A DNA stretch of 64,000 bases, from positions 1,002,001 through 1,066,000 of the forward strand of contig NZ_JHZY01000004.1 of NCBI RefSeq assembly GCF_000687915.1, read 5' to 3'. Within the stretch, counting starts at the first letter, position 1. Every line of letters starts with the position of its first letter. The notes under the pieces are model-generated. The model was given only the letters and a program-made list of their open reading frames with translations. It was not told where the DNA came from and did no database searches. The position numbers were made by a program, and so were the translations under genes. Positions 17,901-26,535 of the stretch are shown here, one piece after another. Source of the stretch: Leeuwenhoekiella sp. MAR_2009_132 (lineage in GTDB: Bacteria > Bacteroidota > Bacteroidia > Flavobacteriales > Flavobacteriaceae).

Positions 17901-17956
17901 ACCATTGCAGCGAACACAAGGGTATTGTTTATCGTATTTTTAATATTAAAATTCAT
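14921..17956 (-). CDS. SusC/RagA-like TonB-linked outer-membrane transporter
   Basis: A 1011-aa receptor. After the signal region comes a carboxypeptidase-like regulatory domain (GTVTDNSGVLLPGASVQIKG), then the TonB-box-proximal segment VVVGYGTQKKSDLTG. The plug follows (LQGKVSGLNVTNTSGEPGAG, IESINVLKDASAAAIYGSRA), then the barrel ending FVFGLNVSF. It imports bulky substrates using TonB energy. It leads an apparent operon with SusD and two phosphatases. No anti-sigma or hybrid sensor gene is adjacent. An AGTAAAACGTTTTACT palindrome about 140 bp upstream is the only visible operator-like site. Confidence 0.93.
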   Translation of the reverse strand: MNFNIKNTINNTLVFAAMVCVSYLTHAKSTNANLFSKAVLKYTVAVPVQKTITGTVTDNSGVLLPGASVQIKGTSKGVTTDFDGVFSLEASAGDVLEVSYVGFKTSQITVGAASQYSVQLEANTSELDEVLVVGYGTQKKSDLTGSVSSVVADDFNKGVVSNPGNLLQGKVSGLNVTNTSGEPGAGQDIIIRGVGTLRSGTSPLYVVDGFVLDNSANGVPTNPLNFINTQDIESINVLKDASAAAIYGSRAANGVVVITTKKGKSGRTQMNLTASTAIASIANKIDVFSADEFRQIVPQIGGSLSDNGGNTDWQDELTRTAITHTVNFSMSGGTPNTSYFASVGVNDQEGVLNNSNLKRYSARANVSQKGLDDRLKVDFNLTATRTENERPNTFTMINGMLQLNPTTPAYTNGEPTVFGTGVNPLIIENIYGDFSENNRMIANIAPSLEIIEGLTYKLNLGVDYSKTDRDVQFIPYSADPDYALGSISTSFTSNKNTLVENTLNYTKDFGEHNISLLAGHSYQKFFIQSKGFYFSNFPDNGIEPRYQLGEARGEDATQYSNATSNELQSFFGRVNYTYADKYLVTATLRSDGSTKFGENNRYATFPSLAFGWNIFKEEFMATSGFNNLKLRASWGKSGNQEIPSKQTRLSYGESFEDNDIYPLDDAVTSREDYPYGLVFARTANPDLQWEETTQTNIGLDFGFLDYKLSGSVDYFMKETNDVLLYFSTQDPIDEVGYKWQNIPGMKIKNSGLEFALDYQSDRTRDFSYNIGGNFSYIKNEITDSPFTIVTTGAASGGGQTGATINGYMNNKPIGNFFLREFNGIGEDGFSSFTDVNGDGQIDDSDRISAGSAVPDVIYAFYLKFKYKNFDLGFNFNGVSGNKIYNHTRMNLFNITQIANSLNTTDQAIEFPGEDINNSNTVSTRYLEDGSFLRLNNATLAYNLDPQVIGMGKWINGINLSVTGQNLFVITEYTGFDPELNTGSSGDSKSYGIDYFTYPKPQTFVFGLNVSF

Positions 17957-18091
17957 AGTTAAGAGATTGGTTGGACAATGCTAATGCTTACGTTGAGCAG
18001 CTTAAAAACAACTGCATTTTAATGGAGTTTTGTTACATAATTAGATATTTTGATATAGCCCTTTTGAGACCGCTAAATAATCGCTTTTTCG

Positions 18092-18107
18092 AGTAAAACG
18101 TTTTACT
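18092..18107. promoter_or_regulatory. Perfect 16-bp palindrome, LacI-family-like operator
   Basis: AGTAAAACGTTTTACT is an even palindrome with a central CG, the form favoured by LacI-family regulators. It lies 136-151 bp upstream of the SusC start. No lacI-type gene is in the window, so the regulator is inferred only. Confidence 0.45.
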
Positions 18108-18361
18108 TAATTGTTATGCATTCATTAACAGTTTGCGCATACCTCAAGTTGCAAACTCTAAAAGGCAATCTAAATATAATTATAAATAATTTACATATCC
18201 TACTAATTTTTAGACATATACTAAAATTTAAGTATCAAAAAATGTGAATTTCTTATAATGCAGTGTAGAATCAATCGTGTAAAGCCATAGCTTGAGCAGC
18301 ACTTTTTTTAACAAAAAAGACCTAATACTTAATATAGAATTTACATAGTATCAATTACTGA

Positions 18362-18402
18362 AAGAGCCTTTTAAATACGTTGTGCGCATTTAAAAGGCTC
18401 TT
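18362..18402 (-). terminator. Long stem-loop downstream of ABC cluster
   Basis: A perfect 15-bp stem (AAGAGCCTTTTAAAT/ATTTAAAAGGCTCTT) has an 11-nt loop, 74 nt past the ATPase stop. Neither strand has a good T-run after it, so it may act as an mRNA 3'-end stabiliser or a terminator of mixed type. Confidence 0.55.
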
Positions 18403-18475
18403 ATATTATAAATGAAATCAGTTTTTTATAGGTTTATCAATACAGCAACGAGTATGTAGACTTGTTAGATTTTTA

Positions 18476-19144
18476 TTACGCTTTTACTTTACTACCGTCA
18501 AGCAGATTAACTATACGATTACCGTAAGCAGCATTTGCTTCAGAGTGCGTAGCCTGAATTATAGTAACTCCTTCCTCATTTAATTCTTTAAATAACTGCA
18601 TAATCTCGTCCCCCTGCTTGGAGTTGAGGTTACCTGTAGGCTCATCTGCAAGTATTAGTTTTGGCTTTGCAACCAGTGCTCGCGCTATACCTACCAATTG
18701 TTGTTGACCACCGCTTAACTGACTGGGAAATAAATCTTTCTTACCCACAATATTAAATCGGTCAAGCATATCTGCCACCAGTGCTTTACGCTCTGTGCTC
18801 TTAATGTTTTTATACAGAAGTGGCGTTTCAATATTCTCGTAAACCGTTAATTCATCAATAAGATGATATGCCTGAAACACAAAACCGATGTATTCTTTGT
18901 ACAGATTAGCCCGGTGTTTTTCTTTGAGAGTATGTACAGATTCGTTTAGAAAATTATATTCTCCTTCCTGAAATTCATCTAACATCCCAATAACATTTAG
19001 CAACGTAGATTTACCGGAACCCGAAGGTCCCATAATGCTCAAAAACGCGCCTTCTTCTACTTCAAGGCTTACATCGTTAAGCAGAAATACGCGCCTTCCT
19101 CCTTGTTTTACCCATTTGTAAATATGATTGAGTTGTAAAAGCAT
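18476..19144 (-). CDS. ABC transporter ATPase, MacB/LolD type
   Basis: A 222-aa ATPase: Walker A GPSGSGKST, Q-loop in FVFQAYHLIDELTVYEN, signature LSGGQQQ, Walker B LILADEP and H-loop ATHSE. The signature continues LVGIARAL where most relatives have RVAIARAL, so the usual Arg is Leu. It is the last gene of the ABC cluster, after four large permeases. A second, more canonical ATPase (29047-29751) begins the cluster. The pair may serve different permease dimers. Such ATPases power mechanotransmission-type exporters of lipoproteins, peptides or drugs rather than import. Confidence 0.9.
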   Translation of the reverse strand: MLLQLNHIYKWVKQGGRRVFLLNDVSLEVEEGAFLSIMGPSGSGKSTLLNVIGMLDEFQEGEYNFLNESVHTLKEKHRANLYKEYIGFVFQAYHLIDELTVYENIETPLLYKNIKSTERKALVADMLDRFNIVGKKDLFPSQLSGGQQQLVGIARALVAKPKLILADEPTGNLNSKQGDEIMQLFKELNEEGVTIIQATHSEANAAYGNRIVNLLDGSKVKA

Positions 19145-19225
19145 GATTATTGGTTTTTAAATTAAATTAACTGGTTTTACTGAATAACTTTTCATTAGGT
19201 TTTAGAAAGGTTCTTGATGCACAAA

Positions 19226-21622
19226 TTATTCTGTTCTTAATGATTTTACGGGGTTTGCGAGTGCCGCTTTTATAGCCTGAAAACTTACAGTAAGTAATGT
19301 TATTGCCAGCGCTCCTGCACCCGCTGCAACAAAAATCCATATCGAAATCTCTGTATGGTAGGTAAATTTCTGAACCCATTGTCGCATTAAATAATAGGAA
19401 ACGGGAGCTGCAATAAGAAGGGCTATCATTACCAATAACAAAAAGTCTTTAGACAGCAGCAGCCAGAGATTAGCAACTGATGCGCCCAATACCTTACGCA
19501 CTCCTATTTCCTTAGTACGTTGCTCTGCTACAAAAGAGGCTAATCCAAATAAACCGAGACAACTTATTATAATTGCAAGTACTGTAAATACTTTGGCCAG
19601 ACTCGCAATACGATCTTCTTCAGAAAACTTTTTTGCATATACCTGATCAATAAAATCATAATGAAACAGGGCATTGGGGAAGTGTTCTTTAAAGACTTTT
19701 TCTACCGTCGCTAAATTTTCACGTATGCTGTTTTTGGGATTCAGGCGCAGATTCCAGTAACTGGCATTATTAGACCCATCAAACATATAAATCGCCTGTT
19801 TCACGGGTTCATAAGGCGATTGCACGACCATATCTTTCATTACGCCTATAATTTGCAGGTTACGCATTCCGCCTTCATTACTACCTTGTGTAAGGTATTT
19901 CCCTACAGGATCCTGAAGGCCCATATAAGCTACTGCAGACTCATTCAGAATTACCGCGGTAGAGTCTGTAGGAAACTCCCGTGAAAATCCGCGTCCAGAA
20001 GCCATTTTAATGTTTAGTGTCTCTACAAATTCATAGGATATCTGGGTAAACGCAAGGTCTTCCTGAAAACCTTCGGGCTTCCCTTCCCATCCATAGCCGC
20101 TTTGGTTAGACCATACCTCAGTTGTAGGGCTACTTGATGTGGCCATTTCTACCACAGCGCCAGATTCTTTAAACCGGTTGCGCATCATATCACTTTTACC
20201 TAAATATTGATTGCTCATTACCGGGATTTGGATCAGATTTTCGGTGGTGTAGCCTATAGGTCTGTTTTTACTGAATTCAATCTGCGCCATTACAATGAGT
20301 GTCCCAATTATCAAAGCTGCCGAAACACTAAATTGGGTCACCACAAGTATTTTCCGCGGAAGCGTAGCCAGTTTACCCACTTTAAAGGTTCCTTTTAAAA
20401 CTTTTATAGGCTTGAAGGATGACAAATACAAAGCAGGGTAACTTCCCGAAATTAATGCTGTCACGACTATAAAAACTAAAACCACACCCCAGAATGTTAG
20501 ATTGCTCCAGGGAAATGCAATTGCTTTATCTGCAAGTGTGTTAAAGGGCTTTAGAAAAAGTAGAGTAATGCCCAGCGCCAGAATACAAGCCAGAATTACC
20601 ACAAGAAATGATTCGCTTAAAAATTGCTTTACAAGTTGGTTTTTTGTAGAACCTATTGTTTTACGTATTCCTACCTCGATGGCGCGTTTTTCACTTCGGG
20701 CAGTCGCCAGATTCATAAAATTTATACACGCCAAAAGCAACACAAATGCACCAATTATTCCAAAAAGCCACACATTTTCAATACGACCACCAGTTTGTAC
20801 ACCATCTTCAAAATTAGAATACAAGTGCCACTCCCTCATAGGAAATAAAAACAACTGCGGATTGAACGGAGCTACCCCTGCATCGCTCTCTTTTTTGACC
20901 GTAGCAATTGCAGCACTTGCACTTGCTAAATCTACATCATCTGCAAGCTCTACAAATAATTGAAACGAGTTGTTTCCCCATTGATCTACCGAAGATTTAA
21001 TCCAATCTTTGTTTACATAAAGCGACCAGGGCATCAGATATTCCATATCACTAAACTCATTTCCTTCAGGAATATCTTCATAAACCGCACTCACAATCAT
21101 GGTGTCAATATCATTTACCTGAATGATTTTACCCATTGCATTCTGGGAGCCAAACATCGTTTTAGCAGCAGTTTGTGAAAGCATTATTGCGTTAGACGAT
21201 TTTAAGGCAGCGGTATCTCCCTGTAAAATTTTAAGGTTGATCATCTGGGTAAATTCGGGCTGTACCGAATAGCCCTCAAGTGAGATTGCAGTTTCTTCAT
21301 AATTAAAATTTCTACTATCTAACCACGATGCCATGCTTAGATGCTTAAACTTAGATTTAAAGTTTTCCCGAAGTGCAAATTCTAAAGGACGAGGTATTGC
21401 AGGACCGGTTTGGGTTGTTCCATTAAAAGTCTGTGACTGGTACACCTGAGCCAATCTTGATTTGTTTTCAAAATGATTGTTGTAATTGAGTTCATCTGCA
21501 ACCCACAACCCTATCATAAGCGTCACCGCCATACCCAGAGCAAGGCCAAAAATATTTATTGCAGAATAACCTTTGTGTTTTAAAAGGTTTCTAAAGGCAA
21601 TTTTTATATAGTTCTTAAACAT
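19226..21622 (-). CDS. FtsX/MacB-type ABC permease (copy 4 of 4)
   Basis: A 798-aa membrane protein. It has one N-terminal helix (residues about 20-40), a MacB-like periplasmic core, a group of helices around residues 285-440, a second periplasmic region and a last helix group ending VSFQAIKAALANPVKSLRTE. The segment LFGLASFVAEQRTKEIGVRKVLGAS is the family signature near the last helices. It shares the same C-terminal sequence with three tandem neighbours, so it arose by duplication. With the flanking ATPases and the HlyD adaptor it likely forms an efflux or envelope-remodelling pump. Substrate unknown. Confidence 0.9.
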   Translation of the reverse strand: MFKNYIKIAFRNLLKHKGYSAINIFGLALGMAVTLMIGLWVADELNYNNHFENKSRLAQVYQSQTFNGTTQTGPAIPRPLEFALRENFKSKFKHLSMASWLDSRNFNYEETAISLEGYSVQPEFTQMINLKILQGDTAALKSSNAIMLSQTAAKTMFGSQNAMGKIIQVNDIDTMIVSAVYEDIPEGNEFSDMEYLMPWSLYVNKDWIKSSVDQWGNNSFQLFVELADDVDLASASAAIATVKKESDAGVAPFNPQLFLFPMREWHLYSNFEDGVQTGGRIENVWLFGIIGAFVLLLACINFMNLATARSEKRAIEVGIRKTIGSTKNQLVKQFLSESFLVVILACILALGITLLFLKPFNTLADKAIAFPWSNLTFWGVVLVFIVVTALISGSYPALYLSSFKPIKVLKGTFKVGKLATLPRKILVVTQFSVSAALIIGTLIVMAQIEFSKNRPIGYTTENLIQIPVMSNQYLGKSDMMRNRFKESGAVVEMATSSSPTTEVWSNQSGYGWEGKPEGFQEDLAFTQISYEFVETLNIKMASGRGFSREFPTDSTAVILNESAVAYMGLQDPVGKYLTQGSNEGGMRNLQIIGVMKDMVVQSPYEPVKQAIYMFDGSNNASYWNLRLNPKNSIRENLATVEKVFKEHFPNALFHYDFIDQVYAKKFSEEDRIASLAKVFTVLAIIISCLGLFGLASFVAEQRTKEIGVRKVLGASVANLWLLLSKDFLLLVMIALLIAAPVSYYLMRQWVQKFTYHTEISIWIFVAAGAGALAITLLTVSFQAIKAALANPVKSLRTE

Positions 21623-21664
21623 GATTGATTGATTTTTTGATTGATGATCGTAAATGTTTGTGCC

Positions 21665-24064
21665 CTACTCTGTTCTTAGACTTTTTACAGGATTGGCAAC
21701 TGCCGCTTTTATCGCCTGAAAACTTACCGTTATAAGAGCCACACAAACAGCAGCCAGACCTGCAAGACCAAAAACCCACCAGTTTATAGGCGTGCGGTAT
21801 GTAAAATCCTGAAGCCAATTCTGCATAATCAAATATGCCACTGGGGAAGCCAGAACAAATGCAATTCCTACAAGTTTTAAAAAGTCTTTAGATAGTAAAG
21901 TCGTGATTCCCGTAACACTTGCACCCAACACTTTGCGTACTCCAATCTCTTTATTACGCTGTTCTGCGGTAAATGCAGCAAGGCCAAAAAGCCCCAAACA
22001 CGCAATAAATATGGCCAGTATCGAGAAAATAGTAACCGTACTTGCTGTCTTTTCTTCAGAAGCATAGAGTTGAGCGATATGCGTATCTACAAATTGATAA
22101 TCAAAAGCAGTATTGGGAAGATTCTCATTAAACGTACTTTGTAAATCTGCAATTAAACCGGGAAGGTCTTGTGCAGTATAACGCACTAAAAGAGTTCGTA
22201 CACTTTCAGGAGCCTCGTTAGCTTTATAATAAACATACCCGCCTATATCTTCTTTTACAGAGTTAAAATTGAAATTAGAAACCACTCCCGTAATAAGCGC
22301 TCTGTCACCCATTTCTGTATTTATGATTTTACCTATAGCTTCATCAGCGGTTTTGTAGTTTAAATAATTAAGTACTTTTTCATTAATCAAGGTATAGATT
22401 GTAGAATCTCCTGCGGCAATAGTTTCGGGAAGTTCACTCCCGGCCAGTAAATTTAATTTCAGTGTTTCTATAATATTACCTTCGGTACGGCAACTGGCAA
22501 CAGGTATTCCTGTTACATCAGTACTCAATTTACGTACAGAACGTCCACTTTCATTAACGCCGGGCATAGACTGTACAGAAGATAAACTTTCGGTGTAAGA
22601 TTTGCGTTTTAGCTCTTGCATTAAGTTTTGAATTTGCTGTCTATTCTCTGCAGATTTTACCGAAATAGCCACTACGCCTTTAGGATCGTAGCCTAGATTT
22701 TTATTGCGTATAAATGCCATTTGCTGAAGGATTATCGTCACCGCAATTATTAAAATAATAGACGCTGCAAACTGAAAAACAACTAGTCCTTTCCGTACAA
22801 ATTCTGAAGCTGAATTTTTCTTTTTTGATTTGCTTACTAATAAAAGTGGTGAGATCCCAGACATAGCTAGCGCAGGATAGCCTCCGGCAATTAGTGTGAC
22901 TAAAAGCCATATAAAAAACAGCCCTGCTAGAATAGGGGTAGTAAGTAAATCTAAATAGCTGAGTTCATTGCCTGTAATACTGCTAAATAACGGTAGTGCC
23001 AAGAATGAAATACCATAACACAGTATACTAGAAATAAGCACCAAAATACCGGTTTCTACATAAAAAAGAGAAAGCATCTGACTTCTTCTTGCGCCTAACA
23101 CTTTATTTACTCCAATGCTTTTTGCACGTTTACGGGAGTTTGCTGTTGCGAGATTCATATAGTTAATACACGCAATAAACAGTACAAGCAGTGATAAAAA
23201 AAGAAGACTTCTTATACTGCTAATATTCCCCATTTTTGCAGAATAACTGTCGCGTATCGCCGCAGAATACAGGTGTATTTTTGTTAGGGGCTGAAAAAGA
23301 AACTTCGTAAAATACCTTCCTTCCTGTTCTACATATTTAGTGATTAATCCACTTGCTTGCGTTTCAATTTGAGCAACGTTTGCATCTGGCTGAAGTTGTA
23401 CATAGGTCTCATAACTGGCATTACTCCAGTACACATTAGTTCCCATCCAGGAGTCCATAATATTATAGACCATATCGCAGTCTATAACACTATTTTTAGG
23501 CAAATCTGCATACACCCCAGATACCTGCAACGTGTCGCGGTTATTAACTGTTATTAGCTCACCTAATGCAGCTTTGCTTCCAAAGAAACGCTCTTTTGCA
23601 GACTTAGAAAGCACAATTGATTTGGGTTGTGCAAATGCATCATGAGCATTACCCGCTATAAATTGAAAATCAAACATGCTAAAAACCGTAGAATCGGCAA
23701 GGTATAACCCCGTCTCATTAAAGTTTTTATCTCCTATTTTTAGAGAAGCGGTAACCCCAAAATCATCCTTTATTAAGCGGGTCATTTTTTTAACCTGCGG
23801 AATATCATTAACGATAGCCGGCCCAACCGCATTGGGCAATTGTGCCCAGGTTTCAAAATTATATTCTTCAGAGGTTTCCATATTTACTCTGTAAATAGTT
23901 TCTGAATGCGTATACATTTTATCAAAACTGAGTTCCCTGCTGATGTAGGCAAACAGAATAATGCAAACGCACAACCCTATTGCCAATCCTGCAATATTTA
24001 AAACCGTAAACAGTCTGTTTGCTTTTATATTTCGCCAGGCGATCTTGATATAATTTTTAAACAT
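21665..24064 (-). CDS. FtsX/MacB-type ABC permease (copy 3 of 4)
   Basis: A 799-aa protein with the same duplicated FtsX layout as its neighbours. Its N-terminus reads MFKNYIKIAWRNIKANRLFTVLN and its late signature LFGLAAFTAEQRNKEIGVRKVLGAS. The periplasmic portions diverge from the other copies much more than the membrane segments do, which suggests different partners or ligands. It is separated from the next gene by 42 nt. That spacer contains the ATTGATTTTTTGATTGATGAT-like leader (20 nt core) also seen before two other copies. Confidence 0.9.
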   Translation of the reverse strand: MFKNYIKIAWRNIKANRLFTVLNIAGLAIGLCVCIILFAYISRELSFDKMYTHSETIYRVNMETSEEYNFETWAQLPNAVGPAIVNDIPQVKKMTRLIKDDFGVTASLKIGDKNFNETGLYLADSTVFSMFDFQFIAGNAHDAFAQPKSIVLSKSAKERFFGSKAALGELITVNNRDTLQVSGVYADLPKNSVIDCDMVYNIMDSWMGTNVYWSNASYETYVQLQPDANVAQIETQASGLITKYVEQEGRYFTKFLFQPLTKIHLYSAAIRDSYSAKMGNISSIRSLLFLSLLVLFIACINYMNLATANSRKRAKSIGVNKVLGARRSQMLSLFYVETGILVLISSILCYGISFLALPLFSSITGNELSYLDLLTTPILAGLFFIWLLVTLIAGGYPALAMSGISPLLLVSKSKKKNSASEFVRKGLVVFQFAASIILIIAVTIILQQMAFIRNKNLGYDPKGVVAISVKSAENRQQIQNLMQELKRKSYTESLSSVQSMPGVNESGRSVRKLSTDVTGIPVASCRTEGNIIETLKLNLLAGSELPETIAAGDSTIYTLINEKVLNYLNYKTADEAIGKIINTEMGDRALITGVVSNFNFNSVKEDIGGYVYYKANEAPESVRTLLVRYTAQDLPGLIADLQSTFNENLPNTAFDYQFVDTHIAQLYASEEKTASTVTIFSILAIFIACLGLFGLAAFTAEQRNKEIGVRKVLGASVTGITTLLSKDFLKLVGIAFVLASPVAYLIMQNWLQDFTYRTPINWWVFGLAGLAAVCVALITVSFQAIKAAVANPVKSLRTE

Positions 24065-24105
24065 GTGATTGCTTTTTTTGATTGATGATTTTCTTAGTTT
24101 TTGAC

Positions 24106-26463
24106 CTATTCTGTTCTTAGCGATTTCACAGGGTTTGCCAATGCGGCTTTAATTGCCTGAAAGCTTACCGTTAATAATGCAATTCCTATCGCTGCTAATC
24201 CGGCAACAACAAATACCCATAAATTAATAGAGATACGATATGCAAAACCCTGCAGCCAGTTATGCATAATAAACCAGGCTAGCGGTACTGCAATTGCAAT
24301 GGCAATGGCAACCAGAATAATAAAATCTTTAGACAACAGGCCTACAATCCCGCTAATGCTAGAGCCCAGTACCTTGCGCACGCCTATTTCTTTACGACGC
24401 TGCTCTGCGGTGTATGCCGATAGGCCAAAAAGACCCAGACATGAGATCAATATCGCCAGCAGTGCAAAAATCTGAGAAAGGTTTCCTACCAGTTGCTCAC
24501 TTTTAAAGCGCGCATTAAAATCATCATCTACAAAACGGTACTCAAAAGGATACCCGGGATTGTAAGTTTTTAAAGTAGTTTCTACAGTACTCAGTATCTC
24601 TGAAGCTGTATATTTTGGGTTGGTTTTTAAGTACAGATACTGTGCTTCTGGCGGATAGTTGTAAAACATAACCGGGTCGCTTTTACCATACATATCGCCA
24701 TATAAATAATCTTTGGTAACACCTATTACCGTATAAATTTCGCCATAGCGATCTATCGTTTTACCTATTGCGCTGCCCGTTCCCATTAGTTTTGCAAACG
24801 ACTCTGTAATTATGGTGTGCGTACTGTCGTGCGCCACAACACTGCTAAAACCACGTCCTTCAACCAGTTCAATTCCTGCTGTACTTAAATACCCATCGTT
24901 GATGTATCTATATGAAACCAGTACATTTTCGGTATCAGCACCGCCCTGCCATTTAAGGCCGGAGCCATTATTGCCGGCAGATAAAATATTAGAATTAGAC
25001 AGGCCCGTACTGCTTATCATTCCTGATGCTTTTAAGCTTTCTTGTAGTGCAACACTATTTTGTATCAACGTACCATTTACGGGGATTTCTATGAGATTTT
25101 CTTTATTCAATCCTAAGTCGCGGTTCTTAACATGTTGTACTTGTTGATACACCACTATGGTACTTATGATAAAGAGTATAGAAACCACAAACTGGGTAAT
25201 CACAAGGCCTTTACGTATAAAACCGGCTCCTTTAGCCTGTATGCGATTTCCTTTAAGAACGTCTATGGGTTTAAAGGAAGAAAGATAAAATGCAGGATAT
25301 AAACCGGCAACGATTCCGCAGATAGCAGTTATCGCAAGAAGCGAAATAATATGCGACGGAACGGTAATTCCTAATGTAAGTTGCTTATCTATAAGCGCAT
25401 TAAAGCCGGGGAGTATCAATACCAATACAACTACACTTAAGGCTGCCGCAAGAATTGCTGTTAGTAAAGCTTCGGTAATAAACTGAAAAATTAACTGCTG
25501 TTTTCCCGAACCCAAGGTTTTTCTTACGCCTACTTCATTGGCGCGTTTTTCACTGCGGGCGGTTGATAGATTCATAAAATTGATGCACGCAATTAGCAGA
25601 ATTATCAAGGCTATAAAGCTGAATAACTGCACATATTCTATATGGCCACCTACTACTTTTCCGTTTTTAAAATCAGAACGTAAATGCCAGTTTGCTGCGC
25701 TCTGTAAAATTGCCTGCGTATCTTCATCACCTGTTTTTGCTGGCAACACCCCTTTTACTTTATCATTTACTACCGTATAATCTGCACCGGGAGCCAGTCT
25801 TACAAAGGTTTCGGTAAAATTGCTGCCGTATTCCTGCGTCCACGGTTTATCCTGAGTAAAGTTTTCAAACGGCGTTAACCAGTCAAAACTATAGGTCGTA
25901 TTTTGAGGAAGATTTTCAATAACACCGGTAATTGTAAAATTATCTTGCTGATCTATACGGACTGTTTTGCCTAAAATATTGTTGGGATTTTCAAAAAGGA
26001 TTGCGGCTATTTTTTGAGTAATAACAATGCCTTCTTTTTCTTTAAAAGCAGTGGTAGCATTACCTTCAATAAATTTTAAATTAAAAATATCAAACAGGTC
26101 TGCGTCTGCAAATGCACCAGCACTATTTACTGAAGAAGCCCCCACACTAAAAAGAAAGTCTGCTCCTCGTAGGCGTGCTGCTTTTGTAATTTCAGGAATA
26201 TCTGTTTTTAAAGCAGCAGCCAGTGGTCCCGGCGTGGCCTGAAAAAACGTGCGCCACTGTCCGTCGTACTTTTGATTTGTAGGCACACTATATACTTCTT
26301 GCTTATCTGCAACAACCGCATCAAAACTTAGCTCATCTTCTACCCAAAGCAGAATTAAACTGGCGCAGGTAATGCCTATTGCAAGCCCAAAAATATTGAG
26401 CGCGCTGTACCCTTTCTTTTTCCAGAGGTTTCTAAAGGCAATTTTGATATAATTTTTAAGCAT
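24106..26463 (-). CDS. FtsX/MacB-type ABC permease (copy 2 of 4)
   Basis: A 785-aa protein, the shortest of the four. It opens MLKNYIKIAFRNLWKKKGYSALN and has NFMNLSTARSEKRANEVGVRKTLG in the first half and LFGLSAYTAEQRRKEIGVRKVLG in the second. These are the two FtsX coupling regions expected to contact the ATPase. It ends with the shared ALANPVKSLRTE tail. Its first half resembles the 19226-21622 copy most closely (both have the NFMNLATARSEKRA-type motif). The two other copies carry different versions, which suggests two pairs forming heterodimers. Confidence 0.9.
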   Translation of the reverse strand: MLKNYIKIAFRNLWKKKGYSALNIFGLAIGITCASLILLWVEDELSFDAVVADKQEVYSVPTNQKYDGQWRTFFQATPGPLAAALKTDIPEITKAARLRGADFLFSVGASSVNSAGAFADADLFDIFNLKFIEGNATTAFKEKEGIVITQKIAAILFENPNNILGKTVRIDQQDNFTITGVIENLPQNTTYSFDWLTPFENFTQDKPWTQEYGSNFTETFVRLAPGADYTVVNDKVKGVLPAKTGDEDTQAILQSAANWHLRSDFKNGKVVGGHIEYVQLFSFIALIILLIACINFMNLSTARSEKRANEVGVRKTLGSGKQQLIFQFITEALLTAILAAALSVVVLVLILPGFNALIDKQLTLGITVPSHIISLLAITAICGIVAGLYPAFYLSSFKPIDVLKGNRIQAKGAGFIRKGLVITQFVVSILFIISTIVVYQQVQHVKNRDLGLNKENLIEIPVNGTLIQNSVALQESLKASGMISSTGLSNSNILSAGNNGSGLKWQGGADTENVLVSYRYINDGYLSTAGIELVEGRGFSSVVAHDSTHTIITESFAKLMGTGSAIGKTIDRYGEIYTVIGVTKDYLYGDMYGKSDPVMFYNYPPEAQYLYLKTNPKYTASEILSTVETTLKTYNPGYPFEYRFVDDDFNARFKSEQLVGNLSQIFALLAILISCLGLFGLSAYTAEQRRKEIGVRKVLGSSISGIVGLLSKDFIILVAIAIAIAVPLAWFIMHNWLQGFAYRISINLWVFVVAGLAAIGIALLTVSFQAIKAALANPVKSLRTE

Positions 26464-26535
26464 AGCTGATTGATTTTTTGATTGATGATTTTAAATTTTT
26501 TCCTTTTTGAAAAAATGTCTTTAGTACAACAAGAG

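Larger units (their letters stand above)
17957..18475. other. 519-bp intergenic region between SusC start and ABC ATPase end
   Basis: It holds the SusC upstream region with a 16-bp palindrome (18092-18107) and a 15-bp-stem hairpin (18362-18402). No ORF of credible length and no RNA gene was recognised in the rest, which is AT-rich. Confidence 0.6.
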
